Positions 44,343 through 56,686 are shown, counted from the stretch's first letter. The stretch: 64,000 bases of DNA from Paracoccaceae bacterium (GCA_024742455.1 JANSYL010000001.1:372001-436000); one strand, 5' to 3'. Made by a program: numbers and translations. The notes: generated from the sequence alone by a model not told the origin.

Positions 44343-44729
44343 ATGTCCGACAGCCCCACGATCGTGCCCTATCTGAGCTACAAGGACGGCAAGGCCGCGC
44401 TCGCGTTTCTGCAAGAAGCCTTCGGCTTCAGGGAAAACTTCGCGCAATACGGCGACGATGGCGTCCTGATCCATGCCGAACTGACCATCGGGAACGGTGT
44501 GATCCTGGTGGGCACCGCCGATCTGCCCCGGGGCACGCCGGGCATATATGTGGTGGTCAAGGATGTGGCCGCCCATCATGCCCGTGCCAGCGCCGCAGGG
44601 GCCGAGATTGTGTTTGGACCGGAAGAGACCGAATGGGGCACCGAGCGCTATCGCTGCCGTGATCCGGAAGGACAGGAATGGAGTTTCGGCACCTACCAGC
44701 CGCAGACCGAGCCGCCCGCCTGGGGCTAG
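44343..44729 (+). CDS. VOC/glyoxalase-like domain protein
   Basis: A 128-residue single VOC-fold protein (vicinal oxygen chelate), with the metal-binding pattern spread over beta strands: LSYKDGKAALAFLQEAFGF, ILIHAELTIGNGVILVG-type strand (here VLIHAELTIGNGVILVG) and DPEGQEWSFGTYQ at the end with the conserved Glu. The family includes glyoxalases, bleomycin-resistance and PhnB-like proteins; none is singled out. ATG at 44343 follows GGAGCCCC. It stops 3 bases before the nnr stop (convergent). Confidence 0.85.
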   Translation: MSDSPTIVPYLSYKDGKAALAFLQEAFGFRENFAQYGDDGVLIHAELTIGNGVILVGTADLPRGTPGIYVVVKDVAAHHARASAAGAEIVFGPEETEWGTERYRCRDPEGQEWSFGTYQPQTEPPAWG

Positions 44730-44732
44730 GCC

Positions 44733-46813
<2,081 letters not shown>

Positions 46814-46885
46814 TCCACTTATCGCAAACGGGGGCTGCCCGCCCCTGCCAGACCACACGGACCACAACGCCAAGGGAAGGTCAGC

Positions 46886-48292
46886 ATGAGCAAACAAGAC
46901 GTATTGAAACTGATCAAGGACGAGGAAGCGGCCTATGTCGACATCCGCTTTACCGATCCGCGCGGCAAGCTGCAGCACGTGACGGTGATGGCCGACCTCG
47001 TCGACGAGGATTTCCTTGACGAAGGCTTCATGTTCGACGGCTCGTCGATCGCGGGCTGGAAAGGCATCGAAGCCTCGGACATGAAACTGATGCCCGATAC
47101 CGAAAGCGCCTATGTCGATCCGTTCTACGCGGAAAAGACGATCTGCCTGCATTGTTCGATCCTCGAGCCCGATACCGGCGAGGCCTATGAACGCGACCCG
47201 CGCTCGACCGCCGAAAAGGCCGAGGCCTACCTGAAGGCATCGGGCATTGGTGACACGGCCTATTTCGGCCCCGAGGCTGAATTCTTCCTGTTCGACGACG
47301 TCCGCTTCTCGAACACGATGAACAAGGTGTCCTACGAGGTGGACGCGCAGGACGCGGCCTGGAATTCCGACACCGAATACGAGATGGGCAACATGGGCCA
47401 TCGTCCCGGCGTCAAGGGCGGCTATTTCCCGGTCAACCCGACCGATGCCGGCATGGACCTGCGGTCGGAAATGCTGTCGACGATGAAGCGCATCGGCATG
47501 AATGTCGACAAGCACCACCACGAGGTGGCGTCGTGCCAGCACGAACTTGGCCTGGTGTTCAGCTCGCTGACCAAGCAGGCCGATGAGCTGCAGAAATACA
47601 AGTATGTCATACACAATGTGGCACATGCCTATGGCAAGTCGGCGACGTTCATGCCGAAGCCCATCGCGGGCGACAACGGCACCGGCATGCATTGCAACAT
47701 GTCGATCTGGAAGGACGGCAAGCCGCTGTTCGCGGGCGACAAATATGCCGACCTTTCGGATGAGGCACTGTATTTCATCGGCGGCATCCTGAAGCACGCC
47801 AAGACGCTCAACGCCTTCACCAACCCGTCGACGAACAGCTACAAGCGCCTGATCCCGGGCTTCGAGGCGCCGGTTCTGCGCGCCTATTCGGCGCGGAACC
47901 GCTCGGGCTGCGTGCGTATTCCGTGGACGGAAAGCCCCAAGGCCAAGCGCGTCGAGGCCCGGTTCCCCGATCCGTCGGCCAACCCCTACCTGTGCTTTGC
48001 CGCGCTGCTGATGGCGGGGCTGGACGGGATCGAGAACAAGATCCACCCGGGCGATCCGTCCGACAAGGACCTTTACGATCTGCCGCCCGAGGAACTGGCA
48101 GGCATCCCGACGGTCTGCGCGTCGTTGCGTGAGGCGCTGGAAAACCTCGAGGCCGATCACGCCTTCCTGCTGAAGGGCGACGTGTTCACCAAGGACCAGA
48201 TCGAGGGCTACATGGAGCTGAAGTGGGAAGAGGTCTATGCCTTCGAACACACGCCCCACCCGGTCGAATACGGCATGTATTACAGCTGCTGA
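46886..48292 (+). CDS. glnA: glutamine synthetase type I
   Basis: A 468-residue GS I-beta that joins ammonia to glutamate with ATP. Conserved landmarks: [20 protein letters not shown], metal-site [46 protein letters not shown], and the adenylylation Tyr in [12 protein letters not shown] strong bidirectional hairpin terminator follows at 48313. AAGGGAAGG upstream of the ATG gives a good ribosome site. Control through glnB (upstream) is expected. Confidence 0.97.
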   Translation: MSKQDVLKLIKDEEAAYVDIRFTDPRGKLQHVTVMADLVDEDFLDEGFMFDGSSIAGWKGIEASDMKLMPDTESAYVDPFYAEKTICLHCSILEPDTGEAYERDPRSTAEKAEAYLKASGIGDTAYFGPEAEFFLFDDVRFSNTMNKVSYEVDAQDAAWNSDTEYEMGNMGHRPGVKGGYFPVNPTDAGMDLRSEMLSTMKRIGMNVDKHHHEVASCQHELGLVFSSLTKQADELQKYKYVIHNVAHAYGKSATFMPKPIAGDNGTGMHCNMSIWKDGKPLFAGDKYADLSDEALYFIGGILKHAKTLNAFTNPSTNSYKRLIPGFEAPVLRAYSARNRSGCVRIPWTESPKAKRVEARFPDPSANPYLCFAALLMAGLDGIENKIHPGDPSDKDLYDLPPEELAGIPTVCASLREALENLEADHAFLLKGDVFTKDQIEGYMELKWEEVYAFEHTPHPVEYGMYYSC

Positions 48293-48312
48293 CCGGCAGT
48301 CCGGACAAAACG

Positions 48313-48340
48313 AAAGGGGCGCCCCGGGGCGCCCCTTTTT
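48313..48340. terminator. glnA terminator, bidirectional
   Basis: GGGGCGCC (48316-48323), CCGG loop, GGCGCCCC (48328-48335) followed by TTTTT (48336-48340) is a strong intrinsic terminator 23 bases after glnA. AAA precedes the 5' arm, so on the opposite strand it also has a short U tract and can end the minus-strand transcript of the 54-residue gene. Confidence 0.85.
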
Positions 48341-48382
48341 CATTTCGGTGTGCTGTCGGCCTTCGGCCCGCGCGCGGCGCGA

Positions 48383-48547
48383 TTAGTCGCGCGCACCATG
48401 ATCATCGTGGCGCGCCTGCGGGCGGGTTTCGCGCGGCTGCTGGCGCGGACGGCGGGCGCGGGTCACCTGGTTGATGCCTGCGTTCACGCCCCGGTTGACG
48501 AGGTTGCGCATCACCATGCGCATGATCATGTTGACCAGCTGGTTCAT
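48383..48547 (-). CDS. 54-residue basic small protein
   Basis: A short minus-strand frame MNQLVNMIMRMVMRNLVNRG, then VNAGINQVTRARRPRQQPRE and a His/Asp tail. AAAGGA lies about 9 bases ahead of the ATG at 48547. The N-terminus is a Met-rich amphipathic helix and the C-terminal half is strongly basic and likely disordered. The bidirectional glnA terminator closes it. Similar short proteins occur in relatives as far as I recall. It starts 93 bases after the scpB stop and may be the tail of that operon or an independent gene. Confidence 0.6.
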   Translation of the reverse strand: MNQLVNMIMRMVMRNLVNRGVNAGINQVTRARRPRQQPRETRPQARHDDHGARD

Positions 48548-48640
48548 CGGGTCGGTCCTTTCCCTGGGATGCCCCCCTTTCCGGGGGGCCTGCTGCTACG
48601 GCTCCTCACGGGCGGGCATATAGCATGTTTGCGGCGAAAA

Positions 48641-49330
48641 TCAGGCCCCTGCCCCGGCGTCGTCGGCATCGTCCGCACCGGGGGCGTCATCGTCGGGGCC
48701 GTCATCGTCGAACATGTCGGCCTCTCCCTCTTCGGGGGGCTCGGACGGGGTGTCGCCGTCCATCCGCGCCTCCAGCAGACCCGCCTCGCGCAGTTCCTTC
48801 AGGCCCGGCAGGTCGCGCGCGCTTTCGAGGCCGAAATGGTCGAGAAATGCCCGCGTGATCATGAAGGTGACGGGGCGGCCGGGCGACAGTTTCCGGCGCC
48901 CGAATTTCACCCAGTCCAGTTCGATAAGCTGGTCGATGGTGCCCCGGCTGGCCGAGACACCGCGGATTTCCTCGATCTCGGCCCGCGTCACCGGCTGGTG
49001 ATAGGCGATGATCGCCAGCGTCTCGATGGCCGCCCGGCTGAGCTTTCGCGTCTCGACCGCCTCGCGCGCCATCAGGAAGGCCAGATCTGACGCGGTGCGG
49101 ATCGCCCAAGCATCGCCCACCCGCGTCACCGTCACCCCGCGCCCGTCATAGCGTTTGCGCAGCAGCTGCAACGCCTCGGCCGGGTCGCAGCCGGGCGGCA
49201 TCCGCGCCTCCATCTCGCGCAGGGTCAGGGGCTCGGCGGCGGCGAACAGCAGGGCTTCGACCATCCGCTCCTGCTCGGCCAGAGGCGGGACCTCGAAAAG
49301 CCCAGCATCGGAAATGCCGGTCTCGGTCAT
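48641..49330 (-). CDS. scpB: segregation and condensation protein B
   Basis: A 229-residue ScpB winged-helix protein, partner of ScpA and SMC in chromosome condensation. The two winged-helix domains run from EQERMVEALLFAAAEPL to ESARDLPGLKELREAGLL, with ETLAIIAYHQPVTRAEIEEI and RPVTFMITRAFLDHF in the core; a 45-residue acidic tail (EADMFDDDGPDDDAPGADD) follows. The start overlaps the scpA stop by four bases. Confidence 0.95.
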   Translation of the reverse strand: MTETGISDAGLFEVPPLAEQERMVEALLFAAAEPLTLREMEARMPPGCDPAEALQLLRKRYDGRGVTVTRVGDAWAIRTASDLAFLMAREAVETRKLSRAAIETLAIIAYHQPVTRAEIEEIRGVSASRGTIDQLIELDWVKFGRRKLSPGRPVTFMITRAFLDHFGLESARDLPGLKELREAGLLEARMDGDTPSEPPEEGEADMFDDDGPDDDAPGADDADDAGAGA

Positions 49331-50136
49331 CGCCCGCTGCGCCCCCGGATTTCGAGCGGCTCGAAGGTGCCCGACTGGCGCAGTTCGGCCCTGCCCGATT
49401 TCACCAGTTCCAGCACCGCCGCGAAATGCGCCGCCGTGGCCGAGCGGCGGCGTTGCGGATCCATCCGCCAGTCCCGCGGCAGGTAGGAGGACAGCTCGGC
49501 CCAGCTGCCGTCATAGCCGATCTTGTCGCGCAGCTGCTCCAGCGCCTCCTCCACGGTGAAGACGGCTTCGCGGTCCATCACGAAGGGGCGGAAATCGTCG
49601 CGGGTGCGCACGCGGGCATAGGTCTGCATCAGGTCGATCAGCCCGGCGGTATATTCGATGCGCCTTGTCGAGGTCATCGCCTCGGTCATGCCGCGCGGAA
49701 ACCGGTCGCGGCGCAGCTGGTCGCGGGCCATCAGCTGCGCTGCACATTCGCGCATCGCGGCAAGGCGTTCGAGCTGAAAGGCCAGCCGCGCGGCCAGATC
49801 CTCGCCCGAGGGTTCGTCATCGGTGGTCTCGGGCGGCAGCAGCAGGCGCGATTTCAGATAGGCCAGCCAGGCGGCCATCACCAGGTAATCGGCGGCGAGT
49901 TCGATTTTCAGAACCCGGGCCTTTTCGATGAAGGTCAGGTATTGTTCGGTCAGCCGCAGGATCGAGATTTTCCTTAGATCGACCTTCTGCGCGCGGCCGA
50001 GCGCCAGCAGAACGTCGAGCGGCCCCTCGAACCCGTCCACATCGACGATCAGGGCATCGGCCCCGTCATGGGGCAGATGCTTGTCCCATTCGGTTTCCAA
50101 GTCCGTATCGGCGGCCTCGGCCGGAAGGTCAGACAT
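49327..50136 (-). CDS. scpA: segregation and condensation protein A
   Basis: A 269-residue kleisin. The N-terminal motif VDVDGFEGPLDVLLALGRAQ and the segment KIELAADYLVMAAWLAYLKSR bind ScpB and the SMC neck; the C-terminal winged helix (AHFAAVLELVKSGRAELRQS) binds the SMC head. It starts 8 bases inside the nagZ coding region and is coupled to scpB. Normal length for the alphaproteobacterial family. Confidence 0.95.
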   Translation of the reverse strand: MSDLPAEAADTDLETEWDKHLPHDGADALIVDVDGFEGPLDVLLALGRAQKVDLRKISILRLTEQYLTFIEKARVLKIELAADYLVMAAWLAYLKSRLLLPPETTDDEPSGEDLAARLAFQLERLAAMRECAAQLMARDQLRRDRFPRGMTEAMTSTRRIEYTAGLIDLMQTYARVRTRDDFRPFVMDREAVFTVEEALEQLRDKIGYDGSWAELSSYLPRDWRMDPQRRRSATAAHFAAVLELVKSGRAELRQSGTFEPLEIRGRSGR

Positions 50137-51139
50137 ACACCGCTCCGCTCAAGAGGCTGGCAAGGTCCCTTTCGGCAGCGTCAATGTCAAGCGGCGCGGG
50201 CGCCCGGCGCGCGGCCAGTACGGCCCCGGCCCGGCTAGCGGCGGGACCGTCCAGCGTGCCGCAATTTTCCAGAACCTCTGTCATCTCGGCCCGGTCGCCA
50301 TTGCAGTGCAGAACGATGTCACAGCCTGCCGCGATGGCGCGCGCAGCGCGGTCGCCGATCGGGCCCGGCAGCGCCTGCATCGACAGATCATCGGTCATCA
50401 GCAGGCCGTCAAACCCGATCTGGTGCCGGATCAGGCCGATCACCTGGGGCGACAGGGTGGCGGGCCTGTCCGGGTCGATCGCGTCAAAGACGATATGGGC
50501 GGTCATGCCCATTGGCAGGTCGGCCAGCGGGGCGAAGGCGGCAAAATCCACCGCGTCCAGATCGGCGCGGGGGGCGGTGACGCGCGGCAGGTCCAGATGG
50601 CTGTCGACCGTGGCGCGGCCATGGCCGGGCAGGTGTTTCAGCACCGACAGCACGCCGCCCTCTCCCTGTCCCTCGGCCACCGCGCGGGCGATGGCGGCGA
50701 CGGTATCGGGCGTATCGCCGTAAAGCCGGTTCAGAAGGAAGGGGTGGGTTTCGCCCTGCGCGACATCGGCCAGGGGCGTGCAATTGGCGTCGATGCCGAT
50801 GGCGTAAAGCTCATGGGCGATCAGACGCGCGCGCAGATACATCGCGCGGGCGGCGTTTTCCCCGGCCATCCGCACATGGTCCAGCGCCGGGCGCCAGTCG
50901 CGCCAGAGGGGGCCCAGCATCCGCTGCACCCGCCCGCCTTCCTGATCGATCAGGATAGGCGCGTCGCGCCCCGCTGCATCCCGCAGGTCAGCCGTCAGGG
51001 CGCGGACCTGGTCGGGCGTGTCGATATTGCGGGCAAAAAGGATGTAACCCCAGGGCTGGGCATCTGCGAAAAACCGGCCTTCGTCCCGGGTAAGCGTGGT
51101 GCCCGCACATCCGAGGATCGCGGCGGCGGGCGTGCTCAC
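50129..51139 (-). CDS. nagZ: beta-N-acetylhexosaminidase (muropeptide recycling)
   Basis: A 336-residue GH3 enzyme that removes GlcNAc from anhydro-muropeptides during peptidoglycan recycling in the cytoplasm. The His-containing loop VLKHLPGHGRATVDSHLDLP and the catalytic nucleophile Asp in LLMTDDLSMQALPG are present; LIDQEGGRVQRM is the substrate loop. Start is GTG at 51139, overlapping the SPOR gene stop. Its product can also signal cell-wall damage (AmpR-type systems). Confidence 0.94.
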   Translation of the reverse strand: MSTPAAAILGCAGTTLTRDEGRFFADAQPWGYILFARNIDTPDQVRALTADLRDAAGRDAPILIDQEGGRVQRMLGPLWRDWRPALDHVRMAGENAARAMYLRARLIAHELYAIGIDANCTPLADVAQGETHPFLLNRLYGDTPDTVAAIARAVAEGQGEGGVLSVLKHLPGHGRATVDSHLDLPRVTAPRADLDAVDFAAFAPLADLPMGMTAHIVFDAIDPDRPATLSPQVIGLIRHQIGFDGLLMTDDLSMQALPGPIGDRAARAIAAGCDIVLHCNGDRAEMTEVLENCGTLDGPAASRAGAVLAARRAPAPLDIDAAERDLASLLSGAVYV

Positions 51140-52338
51140 CTGACGGTCACGGGGATACAGGCCGCGCCTTGCGCCACCAGCGCGGTGCAGAACCGGCGCG
51201 CGGCGGGCAGGTCGTCGAACCCGTGGGCGCGCAGGCGGTAGAAGACCGCGCCGCCCGAGCTTGCCTGTTCGATCACCCGTGCGCGGCCAGCCATGAAATC
51301 GGGAAAGCGGGTGGTCAGCCGGTCCCATTCGGCGCGCGCGATGGCCTCGGTATCGAAGGCCCCAAGCTGGACCAGACGGGTGCCCGCAGGCAGATCGGCG
51401 GGCGCGATTTCGGTGACGCCATCCGTCCCGGGCGCCGGGCTGTCGGCGGCGGCGGGGGTGGCCGCCACGCCTGCGGCCGCCTGCGCCGGGGCGGATTGCA
51501 CCGGGCGCGGCACCGGGCGCAGCGACCGGGCGACGCCGGGCACCGAGGCGGGGATGGCCCCGGTCTCCAGCGCTTCGGCCACGGCGGTGGTGATCGCGTC
51601 TTCGGGCGCGGCGGCAGCCTCGGTCGGTTGCGCGGCGGGATCGGCAGCCGGATCAGGGGCGGGATCGGGGGTGGTTTCGTTGACGGCGTCGAGCGGAGCA
51701 CCGCTCGACAACAGCCGGTCGATCAGGGCGGCGTTCGCTTCGGCCACGGCCTCGGCATCGACGGGGCGCGGCACCGGCACGCCGTCAAGGTCGACCGGGG
51801 GCGGGGCCAGCACCACCCTGTCGGGGGCAGGCGCGGCCTCTGCGCCTTCGGCGATGCGGTTGACCGACAGGCCCTGGTTCGGCGCCTGCGCGCCGCCCGG
51901 ATCGTCCGGGGCCACGCGCATCGGACCTTCGAGCGCCTGGATCACCGGCACACCCGAGACATCGCGCGTGGTCAGTTGCCAGGCCCAGACGCCCATGCCG
52001 ACCACCAGCCCCAGCGACACCAGCGCACCGGCCCAGTTGACCAGCACCCCGATCGGGCCCGGCTCGGTGCCGGGGATGTCGTCGTGTCCGGCAGGAGGGC
52101 CGCCATAGGGGTCTGCATAGGGGGTGGCGGGATAGGGGGTGGCGGGATAGGGGGAACCATGGGCGGAATAGGCCCCGGCAGCGCCATAGGCGGGATCGTG
52201 GCCCGAAGCGGGGGCCTCGTATTCAGGGGCATAGGGGTGCCCGTGATGGTGATGGTGGTCGCGATAGGCCCGCACGGGACCCCGCGACCGCGCCGCCGCG
52301 ATCCCGGACCGGTGATAGTCGTAATCCAGCTCTGCCAT
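51136..52338 (-). CDS. SPOR-domain inner-membrane protein
   Basis: A 400-residue bitopic protein: a His/Tyr/Pro-rich cytoplasmic N-terminus (YRDHHHHHGHPYAPEYEAP, with YPATPYPATPY repeats), one membrane helix (GVLVNWAGALVSLGLVVGMG) near residue 95-115, a long Ala/Pro/Asp linker, and a C-terminal SPOR domain (TRLVQLGAFDTEAIARAEWD to FYRLRAHGFDDL) that binds denuded peptidoglycan at the septum. The polyhistidine stretch may bind metal. It lies between argS and nagZ, the usual order in this group. Confidence 0.9.
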   Translation of the reverse strand: MAELDYDYHRSGIAAARSRGPVRAYRDHHHHHGHPYAPEYEAPASGHDPAYGAAGAYSAHGSPYPATPYPATPYADPYGGPPAGHDDIPGTEPGPIGVLVNWAGALVSLGLVVGMGVWAWQLTTRDVSGVPVIQALEGPMRVAPDDPGGAQAPNQGLSVNRIAEGAEAAPAPDRVVLAPPPVDLDGVPVPRPVDAEAVAEANAALIDRLLSSGAPLDAVNETTPDPAPDPAADPAAQPTEAAAAPEDAITTAVAEALETGAIPASVPGVARSLRPVPRPVQSAPAQAAAGVAATPAAADSPAPGTDGVTEIAPADLPAGTRLVQLGAFDTEAIARAEWDRLTTRFPDFMAGRARVIEQASSGGAVFYRLRAHGFDDLPAARRFCTALVAQGAACIPVTVR

Positions 52339-52427
52339 GCCTCTGCTCGCCTCGCTGCGGCCGTTTGACCCCGGGTCGAGGCGTCGGCCGACTGCTCATT
52401 TTTTCCGGCCGTCCGAGGTCTGACGCC

Positions 52428-54149
52428 TCACATGTGATCGACCGGTTTGACACCCAAGATACCAAGACCGTTGGAAATAACAATCGCCACGGCCCTGAGC
52501 AGCATCAATTTGGCCCGGGTTGTGGCAGGATCGTCCTCCTGCAGGAACCGCAGATGCGGCTGGGCATTGCCCGCGTTCCACAGCGCGTGGAAGGCCGAGG
52601 CGAGGTCATAGAGGTAGAAGGCGATGCGATGCGGCTCATGCGCATCGGCCGCGATGGCCACCATGCGCGGCCATTCGGCGAGCTTCGCGATCAGCGCCAG
52701 TTCCACCGGATCGGCGAGCGTCGACAGGTCATCGGCAGGGGCATCGAGGCCCAGTTCGGCGGCCTTGCCCAGCACTGACCGGATGCGCGCATGGGCGTAT
52801 TGGACGTAGAAGACCGGGTTGTCCTTGGATTGTTCCAGCACGCGGTCGACGTCGAAATCGAGCGGCGCATCGTTCTTGCGGGTCAGCATCACGAAACGGG
52901 TGACATCGGGGCCGACCATGTCGACCACGTCGCGCAAGGTCACGAAGGTGCCCGCGCGTTTCGACATCTTCAGCTCTTCGTCGCCGCGCTTGAGCTTGAC
53001 CAGCTGCGTCAGCTTGATGTCGAGGGGCACGCGCCCCCCCGACAGCGCCGACACCGCCGCCTTCATCCGTTTGACATAGCCGCCGTGATCGGCGCCGAAA
53101 ACATCGATCAATTCGTCATAGCCACGGCTGATCTTGTCGTAGTGATAGGCGATGTCAGGGGCGAAATAGGTCCAGGAACCGTCCGATTTCATCACCGGGC
53201 GGTCCACGTCGTCACCATGTTCGGTGGACCTGAACAGGGTCTGTTCGCGCGGTTCCCAATCCTCGGGCGTCTTGCCCTTTGGCGGCTCCAGCACGCCCTC
53301 GTAGATCAGGCCCTTCGACCGCAGATCATCCAGCGCCGCCTCGATCCGGCCCGTGCCGTAGAGCGATTTTTCGGAATAGAACACGTCCATTTCGACGCCA
53401 AGGGCGGCCAGATCCTCGCGGATCAGGGCCATCATCGCATCGGTGGCGAAATCGCGGATCGGCACCAGCCAGTCGGCTTCGTCCTTGTCCAGATACGCAT
53501 CGCCCACGCGGGCCTTAAGCGCCTCGCCCACCGCGATCAGGTAATCACCGGGATAGGTGCCATCGGCAAAGGCGACCTCCTGCCCATGGGCTTCGAGGTA
53601 GCGCAGATAGACGGAGCGGGCCAAAACATCGACCTGCGCGCCGCCATCATTGATGTAGTATTCGCGGGTGACGTCGTGGCCCGCAGCTTCCAGCAGGCTG
53701 GCCAGCGCATCGCCGAAGACCGCGCCGCGCGTATGGCCCACATGCAGGGGGCCGGTGGGGTTGGCCGAGACATATTCGACGTTGATCTTTCTGCCCTGCC
53801 CGGCCGCGCCGCGCCCATAGGCGGGGCCCGCCGCCACGATCGACGCGACCTCGCCCTGCCAGGTCGCGGGCGACAGGCGCAGGTTCAGAAAGCCCGGGCC
53901 GGCAACCTCGGCTTGGGCGATGCGCGGATCGTCGGCCAGTCTGCCCGCCAGCAGGGTGGCGATGTCGCGCGGCTTCATCCCGGCGGGCTTGGCCAGCACC
54001 ATCGCGGCATTGGTGGCCATGTCGCCATGCGCAGCATCGCGGGGCGGTTCGACGGCAACACTGGACAGGTCGAGCCCGTCCGGCAGATCACCCGAGGTGA
54101 TCAGCGTGCCAAGCGTGTCGAGGACCAGTGTCCGGATTTCCGCGAACAT
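52428..54149 (-). CDS. argS: arginyl-tRNA synthetase
   Basis: A 573-residue class I synthetase. The HIGH motif is in [20 protein letters not shown], the KMSKS-like loop is [14 protein letters not shown], and [11 protein letters not shown] is the ArgS signature; the C-terminal anticodon domain ends [10 protein letters not shown]-type ([15 protein letters not shown]). Charging Arg on tRNA. First gene of the argS-SPOR-nagZ-scpAB unit; 89-base gap to the SPOR gene. Confidence 0.97.
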   Translation of the reverse strand: MFAEIRTLVLDTLGTLITSGDLPDGLDLSSVAVEPPRDAAHGDMATNAAMVLAKPAGMKPRDIATLLAGRLADDPRIAQAEVAGPGFLNLRLSPATWQGEVASIVAAGPAYGRGAAGQGRKINVEYVSANPTGPLHVGHTRGAVFGDALASLLEAAGHDVTREYYINDGGAQVDVLARSVYLRYLEAHGQEVAFADGTYPGDYLIAVGEALKARVGDAYLDKDEADWLVPIRDFATDAMMALIREDLAALGVEMDVFYSEKSLYGTGRIEAALDDLRSKGLIYEGVLEPPKGKTPEDWEPREQTLFRSTEHGDDVDRPVMKSDGSWTYFAPDIAYHYDKISRGYDELIDVFGADHGGYVKRMKAAVSALSGGRVPLDIKLTQLVKLKRGDEELKMSKRAGTFVTLRDVVDMVGPDVTRFVMLTRKNDAPLDFDVDRVLEQSKDNPVFYVQYAHARIRSVLGKAAELGLDAPADDLSTLADPVELALIAKLAEWPRMVAIAADAHEPHRIAFYLYDLASAFHALWNAGNAQPHLRFLQEDDPATTRAKLMLLRAVAIVISNGLGILGVKPVDHM

Positions 54150-54248
54150 TCATGCGTTCCCTTGCCATGCTGACGGACCATCCCGCCGCGCGGCGGGCTT
54201 ACGACGCTTGGGGCAAGCGGGGCAAGGCGGGGCGGTGAAAATCGCGCC

Positions 54249-55400
54249 TCAGGCCCCCTCGCCCGCCCTCAGACGGTCCAGCACCACCCCGGCATAGCGG
54301 TCGGTCATGCCCGCGATGTAGTCACAGGTGTTTCGCGCGCGTTCGGTCTCGGTCGCCTCGCGCCGGTCGCCAAGCTGCCATTCGGGCGGCAGCAATTCGG
54401 GATGGGCCATGAGTTTGGGAAAAAGTTCATGGATCACGCCGGTGACATCGGCGCGCATCCTCAGAACGCTCGGCGCGCGGTACATCCGGTCGAACAGGAA
54501 GGCGCGGATCTCCTTCATCCGGGCGAAGACGGGATCAGAGAACAGAACCATCGTCCGGCCCGCCGCGCGGATATCGGCGGCGCTCTGCGGGTTCAGATCG
54601 GCCAGGTTCGCGCGCGTGGTGGCGATCACGTCACCGACCATCACCCCGAAGAACCGCCGCAGCGCCTCGTGCCGCCGCCGCCCGGGGTCGAGCCTGCCAT
54701 GGGCGGCGTCCACCTCGGCCAGGCAGGTGTCGAGGATCGGCAGCGTGGCCAGCTCATCGAGCGTGAAAAGCTTCGCGCGCAGCCCGTCATGCAGGTCATG
54801 GTGGTTATAGGCGATGTCATCGGCAAGCGCTGCCACCTGCGCCTCGGCACTGGCATGGGTGGACAGTTCCAGATCATGCCGCGCGGCGTATTCGGCCAGC
54901 GCCCAGGGCAGCGGGTCAGGGACGGGGCCGTTATGCTTGGCGATCCCCTCCAGCGCCTCCCATGTCAGGTTGAGCCCGTCGAAATCGGCATAATGGCGTT
55001 CCAGATGGGTGACGATGCGGATCGCCTGGGCGTTGTGGTCGAACCCGCCATAGGGGGCCATCAGCGCTGCCAGCGCATCCTCACCGGTATGGCCGAAGGG
55101 CGGGTGGCCCAGATCATGGGCCAGCGCAACGGTTTCGGTGAGGTCCTCGTCGAGCCCGAGGGCCCGGGCCATGGTGCGGGCAACCTGCGCAACCTCGAGG
55201 CTGTGGGTCAGGCGGGTGCGGAAATAATCGCCTTCATGTTCGACGAAGACCTGCGTCTTGTGCTTGAGCCGCCGGAAGGCCGAGGAATGGATGATCCGGT
55301 CACGGTCGCGCTGGAAGGGCGAGCGGAAGGTGCTTTCTTCCTCGGGTGTCAGCCGCCCGCGGCTGGTGGCGGGGTCGCAGGCGTATCGGGCGCGGTGCAT
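54249..55400 (-). CDS. dgt: deoxyguanosinetriphosphate triphosphohydrolase-like HD hydrolase
   Basis: A 383-residue dNTPase of the short Dgt type. HD-domain residues are in RTRLTHSLEVAQVARTMARA, VALAHDLGHPPFGHTGEDAL (His-Asp plus His) and ADDIAYNHHDLHDG. It cleaves triphosphate from dNTPs and limits dGTP pools. The ATG at 55400 is divergent from erpA across 88 bases. The 99-base gap to argS has no other gene. Confidence 0.92.
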   Translation of the reverse strand: MHRARYACDPATSRGRLTPEEESTFRSPFQRDRDRIIHSSAFRRLKHKTQVFVEHEGDYFRTRLTHSLEVAQVARTMARALGLDEDLTETVALAHDLGHPPFGHTGEDALAALMAPYGGFDHNAQAIRIVTHLERHYADFDGLNLTWEALEGIAKHNGPVPDPLPWALAEYAARHDLELSTHASAEAQVAALADDIAYNHHDLHDGLRAKLFTLDELATLPILDTCLAEVDAAHGRLDPGRRRHEALRRFFGVMVGDVIATTRANLADLNPQSAADIRAAGRTMVLFSDPVFARMKEIRAFLFDRMYRAPSVLRMRADVTGVIHELFPKLMAHPELLPPEWQLGDRREATETERARNTCDYIAGMTDRYAGVVLDRLRAGEGA

Positions 55401-55488
55401 CGGTCAGGCGGCTTCCCTTGTCGGGTCGGATTGATCCCCATATATTTGTGACATCGCATGTGCGACATCCATGTAAAAGGCCGTGACG

Positions 55489-55827
55489 ATGGCATTGACG
55501 CTGACCGTTCCTCCCAAAGTGACCCCGCGTGCCTTCGAACGCCTGGCCGAGATCAATGAAGGGGCCGACGCGCCTAAGGCGCTGCGCGTGGCCGTGGAAG
55601 GCGGCGGATGTTCGGGATTTCAGTACGAGATCAAGCTGGACGATCCGGCCGAGGATGACCTTGTTCTGGAAAATCAAGGCCAGAAGGTCGTGGTGGATTC
55701 GGTATCGCTGCCCTTCCTTGCCGATGCGGTAATCGATTTTTCCGAGGAACTGATCGGCGCGCGGTTCACCATCGAGAACCCCAACGCGACATCGTCCTGC
55801 GGCTGCGGAACATCGTTTTCGATGTAG
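55489..55827 (+). CDS. erpA: iron-sulfur cluster insertion protein
   Basis: A 112-residue A-type Fe-S carrier. The three conserved cysteines are in EGGGCSGFQYEIKL and SSCGCGTSFSM at the C-terminus. It transfers clusters to apoproteins such as IspG. ATG at 55489 preferred to GTG at 55483. xth follows after 61 bases. Confidence 0.94.
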   Translation: MALTLTVPPKVTPRAFERLAEINEGADAPKALRVAVEGGGCSGFQYEIKLDDPAEDDLVLENQGQKVVVDSVSLPFLADAVIDFSEELIGARFTIENPNATSSCGCGTSFSM

Positions 55828-55888
55828 CGCGGACGGCTTGCCCCGCCCCCGCGCCGCTGGCATGGAGTGCGAGAGCGGAGAGGCAGCC

Positions 55889-56671
55889 ATGAAAATCGCG
55901 ACATTCAACATCAACGGGATCAAGGCGCGCGTGGGCGCGCTGGGCGACTGGCTGGACGAGGCGCAGCCGGATGTTGCGGTGCTGCAGGAGATCAAATCGG
56001 TCGACGAGGCATTCCCGCGCGAGATGTTCGAGGACCGGGGATATGCGGTCGAAACCCACGGGCAGAAAGGGTTCAACGGGGTGGCGATCCTGTCGAAGCG
56101 CCCGCTGGAAGACGTGGTGCGCGGCCTGCCCGGGGACGCGGCGGACGAACAGGCGCGCTGGATCGAGGCAACGGTGATGGGCGATGCCCATGCGGTGCGG
56201 CTGTGTGGCCTGTACCTGCCCAATGGCAACCCCGCGCCGGGGCCGAAATACGACTACAAGCTGGCCTGGATGGCGCGGCTGGAGGCGCATGCGAAAACCC
56301 TGCTGGCCAGCGAGATGCCGGTGATCCTGCTGGGCGATTACAACGTCATCCCGCAGGACGAGGACGCCGCCCGCCCCGAGGCCTGGCGCGCCGATGCGCT
56401 GGCCCTGCCCGAGACCCGCGCGGCGTTCCGGCGGCTGGTGAACCAGGGCTGGACCGAGGGGCTGCGCGCGCGCAATGCCGCGCCCGGGGTCTATACCTTC
56501 TGGGATTACCAGGCCGGGGCCTGGGACAAGAACGACGGTATCCGCATCGATCACCTGCTGCTCAGCCCGCAAGCCGCCGACCTGATGCGCGATCTGCAGG
56601 TCGACGCGCATGTGCGCGGGCGGGAGAAGCCGTCGGATCACGTGCCGGTCTGGATCGACCTCGCCGCCTGA
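55889..56671 (+). CDS. xth: exodeoxyribonuclease III
   Basis: A 260-residue AP endonuclease/3'-5' exonuclease for base-excision repair. Start MKIATFNINGIKARVGALGD, metal site in VAVLQEIKSVDEAF, LLGDYNVIPQDEDAA and the C-terminal GIRIDHLLLSP with SDHVPVWIDL are conserved. GAGAGGCAG precedes the ATG. Same strand as erpA. Confidence 0.95.
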   Translation: MKIATFNINGIKARVGALGDWLDEAQPDVAVLQEIKSVDEAFPREMFEDRGYAVETHGQKGFNGVAILSKRPLEDVVRGLPGDAADEQARWIEATVMGDAHAVRLCGLYLPNGNPAPGPKYDYKLAWMARLEAHAKTLLASEMPVILLGDYNVIPQDEDAARPEAWRADALALPETRAAFRRLVNQGWTEGLRARNAAPGVYTFWDYQAGAWDKNDGIRIDHLLLSPQAADLMRDLQVDAHVRGREKPSDHVPVWIDLAA

Positions 56672-56686
56672 GCGCCGCCTTTTTTC

